A stretch of 64,000 nucleotides of DNA, from the NCBI RefSeq assembly GCF_024699965.1, contig NZ_JAJOMZ010000004.1, positions 496,001-560,000 of the forward strand. Reading direction: 5' to 3'. Positions 28,400-36,451 of this stretch are shown one piece after another; the stretch's first letter is position 1; the number at the start of each line of letters is the position of its first letter. This DNA comes from Flavobacterium sp. J372. GTDB lineage: Bacteria > Bacteroidota > Bacteroidia > Flavobacteriales > Flavobacteriaceae. The notes under the pieces were generated by a model. That model saw only the letters and a program-made list of their open reading frames with translations. It had not been told where the DNA came from and did no database searches. A program made the translations under genes and the position numbers.

Positions 28400-30004
28400 A
28401 TGAAATTTAAATCACTTTACTTGTGCGCTGCGCTTGCCTTAGCCCTTACCGGATGCAGCAGCACAAAAGCCATAAAAGCAACTCCGCTGGCCGCGCCGGC
28501 AACAATTACCGCTAAAAAAGCAGCGCTTACAACTAACCAGGAACAGCGCTGGAGCCATCTTGACCTGCTTCGTGACACGATTCCCGGAATGAGCGTTGAC
28601 CGTGCTTATGAACTGCTGAAAGACAGGAAGTTCACTAAAGTTGTGGTAGGCGTGGTTGACTCAGGTATAGACATTGAACACCCTGACCTTAAACCTGTTA
28701 TATGGGTTAATGAAAAAGAAATTGCAGGAAATGGCATTGACGATGATAAAAACGGCTATGTTGATGACATCCACGGCTGGAACTTTTTGGGTAATGCCGA
28801 GCATGAAAATATGGAGTTCGTCCGCATACTGAAAAAAGGCGATGATGGCAGCGAGCGCTATAAAAAAGCCAAAGCCGAATATGATAAAGAATACCAGGAA
28901 GCACTGGCAGGCAAACAGCAGATAGATTTTATCATCAATGCTGATAAAGCCATCCGCCAGGAACTTAAAAAAGACAATTATACCGCCGATGACCTGAAGA
29001 AATTTAATACTTCAGATCCTACCATGAATGCTGTAAAAGGCAGGCTTATACAGATACTCAGCCAAATCTCGAAAGAAGAATTTGATGAAGAAATAAAAGG
29101 CGCTAAAGACCACTATGACGGGCAGATAAACTACAACCTTAACCTTCAGTTTGACGGCCGTAAGATTGTTGGCGATAACCCGGACGATTTCAACGACAGG
29201 AATTACGGCAACAACAACGTTATTGGCCCTGTAAAAGATGGCGCCAAGCACGGCACTCACGTTGCCGGCATCATTGCGCAAGGCAGGAATAACGGCATTG
29301 GTGGTGATGGTGTTGCAACTCCTGTGGTATCAATAATGGCTGTGCGTGCAGTGCCGGATGGCGATGAATATGACAAAGACGTGGCCCTGGCAATACGCTA
29401 CGCTGTAGATAATGGCGCTAAAGTAATCAATGGCAGTTTTGGCAAGTACTATTCAGCTCACAGTGAATGGGTTTATGACGCCATAAAATACGCCGCTTCT
29501 AAAGACGTACTAATAGTTTGTGCGGCAGGTAATGAGGGTACAGACCTTAACCAGCCGGGCGGTGTAGAGCGTTTCCCTAACGATAACATGAACGGCGGGC
29601 CTGAAATCAGCGACAGCTTCCTTTCGGTTGGGGCTATAAACTACAGCCTTGACGGCAACTTTATCGCAGATTTCTCGAACTACGGTAAGACAGATGTTGA
29701 CGTATTCAGCCCGGGTGTACGCATTTATGCTACAACGCCAAACAATAAGTATGAATTCCTTCAGGGAACATCAATGGCATCGCCAAATGCGGCAGGTGTT
29801 GCAGCGCTTATCCGTGCCTACTATCCTAAACTTAAGGCATCGCAGGTGAAGCAAATCATCATGCAAAGCGGCATTGCCATTGACCTGCCTGTAAACGCAG
29901 GTGGTGAGGAAACAACCAAGCCTTTCAGTGAACTTTCACGCACGGGCAAAATTGTAAATGCTTACAATGCCATTATCCTGGCAGACCAGATGTCACGAAA
30001 ATAA
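28400..30004 (+). CDS. S8 (subtilisin-like) serine protease lipoprotein
   Basis: A 534-residue lipoprotein protease. MKFKSLYLCAALALALTGCS has a lipobox with Cys19. The catalytic triad is Asp87 (VVGVVDSGIDIEHPDL), His284 (KHGTHVAGI) and Ser458 (GTSMASPNAAG), with the oxyanion Asn378 in CAAGNEG. Between Asp and His is an insertion of nearly 200 mostly charged residues, much longer than in subtilisin, which may form a helical regulatory or binding domain. No prodomain or C-terminal sorting domain is obvious. It probably acts in the periplasm or on the cell surface. A terminator separates it from the M1 gene. Confidence 0.92.
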   Translation: MKFKSLYLCAALALALTGCSSTKAIKATPLAAPATITAKKAALTTNQEQRWSHLDLLRDTIPGMSVDRAYELLKDRKFTKVVVGVVDSGIDIEHPDLKPVIWVNEKEIAGNGIDDDKNGYVDDIHGWNFLGNAEHENMEFVRILKKGDDGSERYKKAKAEYDKEYQEALAGKQQIDFIINADKAIRQELKKDNYTADDLKKFNTSDPTMNAVKGRLIQILSQISKEEFDEEIKGAKDHYDGQINYNLNLQFDGRKIVGDNPDDFNDRNYGNNNVIGPVKDGAKHGTHVAGIIAQGRNNGIGGDGVATPVVSIMAVRAVPDGDEYDKDVALAIRYAVDNGAKVINGSFGKYYSAHSEWVYDAIKYAASKDVLIVCAAGNEGTDLNQPGGVERFPNDNMNGGPEISDSFLSVGAINYSLDGNFIADFSNYGKTDVDVFSPGVRIYATTPNNKYEFLQGTSMASPNAAGVAALIRAYYPKLKASQVKQIIMQSGIAIDLPVNAGGEETTKPFSELSRTGKIVNAYNAIILADQMSRK

Positions 30005-30024
30005 AAGAAATATATTTTAAACTG

Positions 30025-30056
30025 ATGGAAGGATTAATCTCCTTCCATTTTATTTT
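30025..30056 (+). terminator. Terminator after the S8 protease gene
   Basis: ATGGAAGG (30025-30032) pairs with CCTTCCAT (30041-30048) followed by TTTATTTTT. Confidence 0.7.
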
Positions 30057-30062
30057 TACCGC

Positions 30063-31958
30063 ATGAAGAAATTATTTTTTGCAGCGCTGCTGGCAGGTAC
30101 CTCAGCGTTTGCGCAGAAAAACCCTAATCCGGGCTACTGGCAGCAACATGTTGACTACAAGATGGATGTGAACATGGACGTGAAAACATATCGCTACACA
30201 GGCAAGCAGGAATTGGTATATACCAACAACTCACCTGATACGCTGCGCCGGGTGTTTTACCATTTGTATAATAATGCTTTCCAGCCCGGCAGTGAGATGG
30301 ATGCCCGCCTGCAGGCTATAGCCGACCCTGACAAGCGAATGGTAAAAACTTTTAAGACAGGTAACACTACCACAAAAGAAAGCCGCATCAGTACGCTAAA
30401 GCCTAACGAAATTGGCTACCTAAACATAAAAAACCTGAAGCAGGATGGGGCCGATGCGAAAAACAGGGTTTCGGGGACAATTCTTGAGGTTGACCTTCCT
30501 AAAGCAATACTCCCGGGGCAGTCTACAACCTTTACCCTTGATTTTGAAGGCCAGGTGCCGCTACAAATACGCCGCAGCGGAAGAAACTCAAGTGAAGGTA
30601 TAGCCCTGTCAATGACGCAGTGGTACCCTAAAATGGCTGAATATGACTTTGAAGGATGGCATGCCAACCAATACATCGCCCGCGAATTTCACGGGGTGTG
30701 GGGTAATTTTGATGTGAAAATTACTATTGATAAAGATTACACCATTGGCGGCACAGGCTATCTACAAAACAAGAATGAGATTGGGAAAGGCTATGAAGAT
30801 ACAGGCGTTCAGGTTAAATATCCAAAGAAAACCAAAACGCTTACCTGGCATTTTACAGCACCAATGGTGCATGATTTTGCCTGGGCAGCAGATAACAAAT
30901 ACATCCACGATAAAATCATGGGCGAAAACGGCGTAGAGCTGCATTTCTTCTATAAAGATATACCTGAAAGCAACGATGCCTGGAAGAAACTTCAGCCGAA
31001 AACAGCGGAATTGCTGTCATTTTACAACAAGACAATCGGGCTTTACCCTTACAAGCAGTACTCTGTGATACAGGGTGGAGACGGCGGTATGGAATATGCC
31101 ATGTGTACGTTGGTTACCGGGCGCAGCTATGAAGGATTGGTAAGCGTTACTGCTCACGAGTTTGCTCACAGCTGGTTCCAGCACATACTGGCCAGCAACG
31201 AGAGCAAGCACCCATGGATGGATGAAGGATTTACATCTTTTGCTGAAGATCTTGCCATTGAAGCACTGATGCCTAAAACCGACAAACAGGAAGAACAGGC
31301 TAACCCTTTTGTAAATGCCTACGCAAACTACAGGTATCTGGTTGGTACCGGAAAAGAGCACCCTATGACTACACATGCCGACAGGTATGACCAAAACGTG
31401 CTGTACAGCATTGCAGCTTACAGCAAAGGCGAAATTTTCCTTGCGCAACTGGGTTACCTTATAGGGCAGGATAAGCTGGCAGAAACGATAAAACGCTATT
31501 ATGCCGACTATAAATTTACTCACCCTACACCGAATGATATAAAGCGGACGGCTGAAAAAGTGAGCGGCGCTCACCTGGACTGGTACCTTACCGACTGGGC
31601 ACAAACCACAAATACGATAGACTACGCCATTAAAGAAATTGCGGAAGACGGCGATAAAACCAAGGTGACGCTGGAGCGCAAGGGCCGCATGCCAATGCCA
31701 ATAGATATTATAGTTGCCTATGCTGATGGCTCTCAGGAGAGCTTCTATATTCCGCTGGAGATGATGCGTTTTATAAAAGATAACCCATACCCGAAACTTA
31801 ACCGCACAGTACTAAACGCATGGGATTGGGGGCATACAACCTATCAATTTACTATTAACAAACGTAAAGGTGATATAAGAGTATTTGTGATTGACCCAAG
31901 CGAGCTTATGGCTGATGTGAATGTAAAAGACAACGCTTATATCCCCGGGGCAAACTAG
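30063..31958 (+). CDS. M1-family metallopeptidase
   Basis: A 631-residue exported zinc peptidase with signal peptide MKKLFFAALLAGTSAFAQ. The substrate-recognition motif GGMEYA is at 341-346. The zinc site is HEFAH (365-369) and Glu388 in WMDEGFTSF, with the expected spacing. The N-terminal domain is the M1 beta-saddle. The family cleaves N-terminal residues from peptides. Export suggests a role in extracytoplasmic peptide use, possibly with the preceding subtilase, but the two genes are separated by a terminator. Confidence 0.92.
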   Translation: MKKLFFAALLAGTSAFAQKNPNPGYWQQHVDYKMDVNMDVKTYRYTGKQELVYTNNSPDTLRRVFYHLYNNAFQPGSEMDARLQAIADPDKRMVKTFKTGNTTTKESRISTLKPNEIGYLNIKNLKQDGADAKNRVSGTILEVDLPKAILPGQSTTFTLDFEGQVPLQIRRSGRNSSEGIALSMTQWYPKMAEYDFEGWHANQYIAREFHGVWGNFDVKITIDKDYTIGGTGYLQNKNEIGKGYEDTGVQVKYPKKTKTLTWHFTAPMVHDFAWAADNKYIHDKIMGENGVELHFFYKDIPESNDAWKKLQPKTAELLSFYNKTIGLYPYKQYSVIQGGDGGMEYAMCTLVTGRSYEGLVSVTAHEFAHSWFQHILASNESKHPWMDEGFTSFAEDLAIEALMPKTDKQEEQANPFVNAYANYRYLVGTGKEHPMTTHADRYDQNVLYSIAAYSKGEIFLAQLGYLIGQDKLAETIKRYYADYKFTHPTPNDIKRTAEKVSGAHLDWYLTDWAQTTNTIDYAIKEIAEDGDKTKVTLERKGRMPMPIDIIVAYADGSQESFYIPLEMMRFIKDNPYPKLNRTVLNAWDWGHTTYQFTINKRKGDIRVFVIDPSELMADVNVKDNAYIPGAN

Positions 31959-32052
31959 TTAAGCTACCATATTCCATTTGGAGCGGAATTCAATTAACTT
32001 GAAACCCAACGCAAATGGTTTATGGGAGCTAAAGGGAATGATTATGACCTAC

Positions 32053-32087
32053 AAAAAAACCTCCGGACTGTCGCTCCCGGAGGTTTT
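32053..32087 (-). terminator. Strong terminator between M1 gene and small secreted-protein gene
   Basis: AAAACCTCCGG (32056-32066) pairs with CCGGAGGTTTT (32077-32087). On the minus strand it runs into T7. It can also stop the plus-strand transcript. Confidence 0.8.
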
Positions 32088-32134
32088 CAGGTAAAATAGA
32101 ATAAAAACCTGAGTATATATAATGGCGCTAAGAG

Positions 32135-32397
32135 TTATGATTTCTTAGCTGGGTCAGCCTTTTTCTCAGTAGTGACATTCTTTTCTTCCCTTACTGCTTC
32201 AGTCCTGCGCTCAGTTGTAGACGGCTGTGCAGTTCTGGCATCAGCTTTTGCGGTTGCTGTGCCGGTTGAGATTGGTTGGCCGGAGTTGTGGTTGTAGTAG
32301 TTGTTGAAGATTGCGTTTGTTGGGTTTGCTTAGCGGGCTCCTGTGCAAATGCTACAGCACCGGTAAGCATTATAGCGCCTAAAATTAAATTTTTCAT
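32135..32397 (-). CDS. Small secreted low-complexity protein (frame broken near 32250)
   Basis: Signal peptide MKNLILGAIMLTGAVAFAQ, then a Gln/Thr/Pro-rich tail (EPAKQTQQTQSSTTTTTTTP). The open frame as written ends at 32191. A one-base shift near the A run in CCGCAAAAGCTG opens a frame with the same low-complexity character (KADARTAQPSTTERRTEAV, then EEKNVTTEKKADPAKKS) to a TAA at 32135-32137, giving about 87 residues. The restored C-terminus looks more natural than the short one. No family is recognised. It is transcribed alone, with a strong terminator downstream. Confidence 0.6.
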
Positions 32398-32600
32398 TGT
32401 ATTGTATGTTTAGATTATGTACTTGTAATGATAAAGGCAAGTACAGTGCCAGCCAAATACATTATGTAGTACACAACAATAGCTATATATACAATCCGCT
32501 GAATATTAGATAATTAAAAAGAAAATCCTTTGCGTACCGAAGTTCGTAAAGGATTTTATATAGTTGTAGAATTTGTGGAGTTTTTGTAGAAAAGCGCCGA

Positions 32601-33281
32601 TTATATCATGGCATTCATGCGTACACTGGCTTTTACCAATGCCATAGCCCGTACAGAATCCATCGGCACATCTTTATCCTGGTGGCGTTTATTTTCGCTT
32701 ACCAGCTTTATACTGCCGTTTTCATCGCTGCGGTGCACATATTTTACAGTTACGTATTCATCACCACCCATATCAACGCTTAGCAGGTACATTTCACCCC
32801 AGAATATTTGCGTGGCAATATCATTTACTTCTTTGTATAGGACAATGTCACCACTCTTCAATATCGGGTACATACTGTCACCCGTTACATAAACTGCACC
32901 ATCGCATTTAGGCAGGTGCGGTATTGATATATGATCAACCGGCTGCTGGTTGGCATTGCTGAAAATAGGTACAAGGCCTGCTACAGCTTCAAGGTCATAT
33001 AAAGGAATTTTTTGTGATTCTACCGTAGTATCCGTTTTAAGCTTGAAGGTCCTTATTGCTTCATGCCCTTCCTTAAACATCTCTCCGTCACCGGTAAGCA
33101 GCCATGACGGATTAATGTCCTGATACAGGTTCATAATCTTCTCCAGCATGTTTGAGCCGATGCTTTTGCCGTCTTTCACCGCTTTAGATATACTGCCCCG
33201 GCTGGCCCCGAGGCTGTTTTCAAATGCATAATAGCTTATGCCCTTGGCTTCTATGTATTCGCCTAAACGTGTTGATACCAT
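32601..33281 (-). CDS. XRE-type repressor with S24 (LexA-like) peptidase domain
   Basis: A 226-residue regulator. Residues 1-65 form a helix-turn-helix (YAFENSLGASRGSISKAVKD). Residues about 125-220 are an S24 domain with catalytic Ser136 (TGDSMYPILKSGD) and Lys180 (VTVKYVHR). An Ala-Gly pair at 101-102 (LEAVAGLVP) sits where LexA/CI-type proteins self-cleave. This suggests a phage-repressor-like regulator that may be inactivated by a stress signal, though no phage genes are nearby. It is divergent from rnpA, and a palindrome directly upstream of its ATG suggests autoregulation. Confidence 0.88.
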   Translation of the reverse strand: MVSTRLGEYIEAKGISYYAFENSLGASRGSISKAVKDGKSIGSNMLEKIMNLYQDINPSWLLTGDGEMFKEGHEAIRTFKLKTDTTVESQKIPLYDLEAVAGLVPIFSNANQQPVDHISIPHLPKCDGAVYVTGDSMYPILKSGDIVLYKEVNDIATQIFWGEMYLLSVDMGGDEYVTVKYVHRSDENGSIKLVSENKRHQDKDVPMDSVRAMALVKASVRMNAMI

Positions 33282-33283
33282 AG

Positions 33284-33299
33284 TTGTAATTTTTTACAA
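33284..33299. promoter_or_regulatory. Palindrome upstream of the S24 regulator, likely operator
   Basis: TTGTAATTTTTTACAA is a perfect inverted repeat (6-bp arms, 4-bp spacer) ending three bases from the regulator's ATG. The location suits autorepression. Confidence 0.5.
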
Positions 33300-33381
33300 T
33301 AGTAAGAAAATAATCTGATTAAATAAAATTATTTTTATATTTTGTAAGTTTTAACTTTAAAATGATAGTGTAAATAGTCTC

Positions 33382-33389
33382 TATCTTTG
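33382..33389 (+). promoter_or_regulatory. -7 box of rnpA
   Basis: TATCTTTG matches TAnnTTTG only seven bases before the rnpA ATG, implying a very short or absent 5' leader. Confidence 0.6.
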
Positions 33390-33396
33390 CCATGAC

Positions 33397-33780
33397 ATGG
33401 AAAATTCGCGTAAAACATACCCAAAAAATGAAAAGCTCAAAAGCAGGGCAACCATAAGCGAACTTTTTCACTCAAGTAAATCGGTTACTAAGTACCCATT
33501 GCGTCTTGTTTACGCCCCGGCAGAAAATAATGCCGGTGTAGCGTTGCAAATGGGCGTATCTGTATCAAAAAAATATTTCAAAAAAGCGCACGACCGTAAC
33601 TACTTTAAACGCGTACTGCGCGAAACTTACCGGCTTAACCAGCATATCCTTAAAAACAGCATTGACAAGCCTTATGCTTTTATGTTTTTTTACCAGACAA
33701 AAGACCGGCTGAGTTTTGAAGAAATAAATGCCAAAACCATTCAGCTTTTTGAAAAGTTTGCCATGCGTGAAAATGCTTAA
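33397..33780 (+). CDS. rnpA: Ribonuclease P protein component
   Basis: A 127-residue basic protein that assists the RNase P RNA in trimming tRNA 5' ends. The family region is GVSVSKKYFKKAHDRNYFKR; the usual RNRxKR motif appears as RNYFKR, a common variant in Bacteroidota. A Lys/Arg-rich N-terminus and an aromatic FMFFYQTKDRLSFEEI follow. It is not beside rpmH/dnaA, as is usual in this phylum. It is followed by a DUF4349 lipoprotein and an S41 protease. Confidence 0.93.
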   Translation: MENSRKTYPKNEKLKSRATISELFHSSKSVTKYPLRLVYAPAENNAGVALQMGVSVSKKYFKKAHDRNYFKRVLRETYRLNQHILKNSIDKPYAFMFFYQTKDRLSFEEINAKTIQLFEKFAMRENA

Positions 33781-33828
33781 TACTAAGCGAAGCCACATTT
33801 CCGTTATGCTGTAAAAGCCATATAACCA

Positions 33829-34674
33829 ATGAAAAACACGATAGCAACACTTGTGCTGCTTGCCGGCCTGGCCTCCTGTAAAGAAGGTGTGAAAAGTGAA
33901 GAATTTGACGCTGCCGATGCAACAGTTACGGAAGCTGTACCCGAGGCTAAAGCCTTCATGGCTCCTGATGCTGATAAAAATGTGCAGCCAGGTAACGCAA
34001 TTGCCGCCGCTTATCCTTCGCAGAAGATTATCCGCAATGCCGACCTGCGTTTTGAAACAGGCGATATGGATGCCACGACTAAAACAATACAGGATGCAGT
34101 AAAAAAATACGGCGCGCAGTTGCAGCACGATACAGAAGGCAAAGATGATTACTCTATAAACCGCACACTTACCGTACGCATACCTGCACAAAAGTTTGAT
34201 GCATTTATTAATGATATAAGCAAAGGAGTAGCTTATTTTGAGCGGAAGGAAATATCTTCTCAGGATGTTACCGAGCAGTATGTTGACACCGAAGCTCGCA
34301 TTAAAGCAAAGAAAGTATTGGAAGCACGCTACCTTGAACTGATAAGCAAGGCAAAGAAGGTATCTGAAATACTGGAAATTGAGCGGGAACTCTCGTCTAT
34401 CCGGGAAGAAATTGAGGCAAAAGAAGGGCAGCTGCGCTACATGCAGAACCGGGTAGCGCTAAGCACTATTAACATTGAGTTCTTTAAAAGGACGGAAGCC
34501 GGCGCAAGCACAACTGTATCTTACGGTGATAAAATAGGCAACGCGCTGAAGTCAGGCTTCAATTTACTGTCAAGTTTATTCCTTGGAGTGCTGTACATCT
34601 GGCCATTAATACTTATTTTCGTGATAGCGTTTATACTATTTCGTAAAAAATTCAGAAAAAAGATACAAAGATGA
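33829..34674 (+). CDS. DUF4349 lipoprotein
   Basis: A 281-residue protein with a lipobox (MKNTIATLVLLAGLASCKEG, Cys17), a DUF4349 domain (IRNADLRFETGDMDATTKTI, then YSINRTLTVRIPAQKFDAFI), a long coiled coil rich in Glu and Lys around residues 150-215, and one C-terminal membrane segment (VLYIWPLILIFVIAFILF) with a basic end. It may therefore span from the lipid anchor to the inner membrane. Function unknown. Its stop overlaps the ATG of the S41 protease (ATGA), so the two are translationally coupled. Confidence 0.85.
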   Translation: MKNTIATLVLLAGLASCKEGVKSEEFDAADATVTEAVPEAKAFMAPDADKNVQPGNAIAAAYPSQKIIRNADLRFETGDMDATTKTIQDAVKKYGAQLQHDTEGKDDYSINRTLTVRIPAQKFDAFINDISKGVAYFERKEISSQDVTEQYVDTEARIKAKKVLEARYLELISKAKKVSEILEIERELSSIREEIEAKEGQLRYMQNRVALSTINIEFFKRTEAGASTTVSYGDKIGNALKSGFNLLSSLFLGVLYIWPLILIFVIAFILFRKKFRKKIQR

Positions 34675-36305
34675 CGATGAAGAAGAAAATTATACTACCG
34701 ATAGCAGCCGCAGGGATTTTCTTTGTAGCTGTGGGGTTCAAGAACGACTTTTTTGAAGTTGCAAAACAGATAGAGATATTCACCACACTGTTCAAGACCG
34801 TGAACGCAAACTATGTGGATGAGACCAACCCCGGCGAGCTTATGGATAAAGCCATAAAAAATATGCTTGCCGACCTTGACCCCTATACGGTTTACTTTAA
34901 CGAAGCTGATGTTGCCAAGTTTAAAATAAACAACACAGGCGAGTATACGGGCATTGGTGCCATTGTAACGCGTAAGGGTGGTAAGGTAATCATCCGCGAG
35001 CCATATAAAGACTACCCGGCAGATAAAGCCGGGCTCAAGGCAGGTGATGAAATCATCCAGATTGGCGATGTTGACCTGTCGACTTTTAAAGAAGATGCCA
35101 GCGAACTCCTGAAGGGTTCGCGTAACACTAAAATCCCTGTAAAATATCTCCGCCAGGGAAAGACCTACAGTACAGAAATTACGCTGAGCGAAGTTGATGT
35201 AAAGGCAGTGCCTTATTATTCAATGGTTGGCGCTGATGCCGGATATATTGTACTCTCGCAGTTTAATGCCAAGGCATCATCAGAAACTAAAGATGCACTG
35301 CTCGATCTTAAAGGCCAGGGCGCTAAAAAAATAATTCTTGACTTGCGCGGCAACCCCGGCGGACTACTGAATGAGGCAGTGAACCTGTGCAACCTTTTTG
35401 TTCCGCAGAATGAAATTATTGTGACTACAAAGTCTAAGAATGACAAATACAACAATGTATATAAAACCATGAAAGCGCCGGTAGATACGGAAATTCCGCT
35501 CGTGGTGCTGGTTGACGGCAAAAGTGCATCAGCTTCAGAAATCGTGGCAGGCGCCTTGCAGGACCTTGACCGTGCAGTGATTGTGGGCACCCGCAGCTTT
35601 GGCAAAGGCCTGGTGCAGCGCCCGCTTGACCTTACCTATGGCACGCAGGTAAAAGTAACCATATCGCGCTATTACACACCTTCGGGCAGGGGAATACAGG
35701 CACTTGACTATACCCATAAAGATGCTGACGGGAAGGCAATACGTATCGACAAAAAGAACTATAACGCTTTTAAAACCCGCAAAGGCCGTACGGTTTATGA
35801 CGGCGGGGGGTATCTTGCCAGATGTTGAGCTGGCTGAATCTAAACAAAGCGCAATATCTGATGCTTTGGTGCGAAATGACGGCATCTTTAACTATGCTAC
35901 AAGCTATTATTACAAAAACCCCAACCTGGGCAATAACATACCGCAGTTTAGCGATGCTGACTTTGAAGCCTTCAAGCAATTCCTGAAGAAAGAAAAGTTT
36001 GAATTTGATACGGAAACCGAACGATCGCTGAAAGCGACGCTTGAAGTTGCCAAAAAGAGAAGGTTGATGCCAGCATTGCCGCCGAATACCAACAGCTGCT
36101 CACTGCGCTGCAAAAGAGCGAAGAAAAGGAACTGAATACACACAAGCAGGAAATAAAACAGCTGATTACCGATGAGCTTATAAAACGCTACCAGTATAAA
36201 GAAGGGCTTTATAAGTATTATACGAAGACCAACCCCGAAATTTCAAAATCGGTTGCGCTGCTTAATAATCCCACAGAGTACAATAAACTTTTATCTTCAA
36301 AATAA
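34671..36305 (+). CDS. S41-family C-terminal processing peptidase (two frame breaks)
   Basis: Read through the breaks this is about 544 residues. The N-terminal segment KKKIILPIAAAGIFFVAVGF is a signal or anchor. The PDZ domain follows (GIGAIVTRKGGKVIIREPYK). The protease core has IILDLRGNPGGLLNEAVNL, the catalytic Ser in DGKSASASEIVAGALQD, and Lys in GTRSFGKGLVQ. Break 1 lies at six G (35805-35810): with five G the frame gives the family motif YDGGGILPDVEL. Break 2 is at five A (36052-36056): six A would give LEVAKKEKVDASIAAEYQQL and a C-terminus to the TAA at 36305. The two indels have opposite sign. CtpA/Prc-like proteases trim envelope proteins. Confidence 0.85.
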
Positions 36306-36308
36306 TTA

Positions 36309-36336
36309 AAGTCCCGGCAATGCCGGGACTTCTTTT
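36309..36336 (+). terminator. Terminator after the S41 protease gene
   Basis: AAGTCCCGGC (36309-36318) pairs perfectly with GCCGGGACTT (36322-36331), followed by CTTTT. Confidence 0.8.
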
Positions 36337-36378
36337 AAACATCCTTCAGCCTTTTGTGATAAGCCGGCGCTTTTCTGC

Positions 36379-36393
36379 GTTAAATATTTTAAC
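36379..36393. promoter_or_regulatory. 15-bp perfect palindrome upstream of kup
   Basis: GTTAAATATTTTAAC lies 31 bp upstream of the kup -7 box, close to the -33 region. Possible operator; no regulator is known. Confidence 0.3.
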
Positions 36394-36423
36394 GGCACGA
36401 TACAGGCTATTTATAAAAACATA

Positions 36424-36431
36424 TACCTTTG
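36424..36431 (+). promoter_or_regulatory. -7 box of kup
   Basis: TACCTTTG matches TAnnTTTG, 21 bp before the GTG start of kup. Confidence 0.6.
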
Positions 36432-36451
36432 TTGTTTAATTTATTACCATC

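Noticed and set aside
32601..33281. Prophage, suggested by the CI/LexA-like repressor
   Set aside because: No integrase, structural, lysis or replication phage genes are near. The holin-family protein at 59150 belongs to a chromosomal stress cassette.
35750..36140. Programmed ribosomal frameshift in the S41 protease
   Set aside because: No slippery heptamer with downstream structure is evident, two shifts of opposite sign would be needed, and other genes in the window show the same homopolymer type of break.
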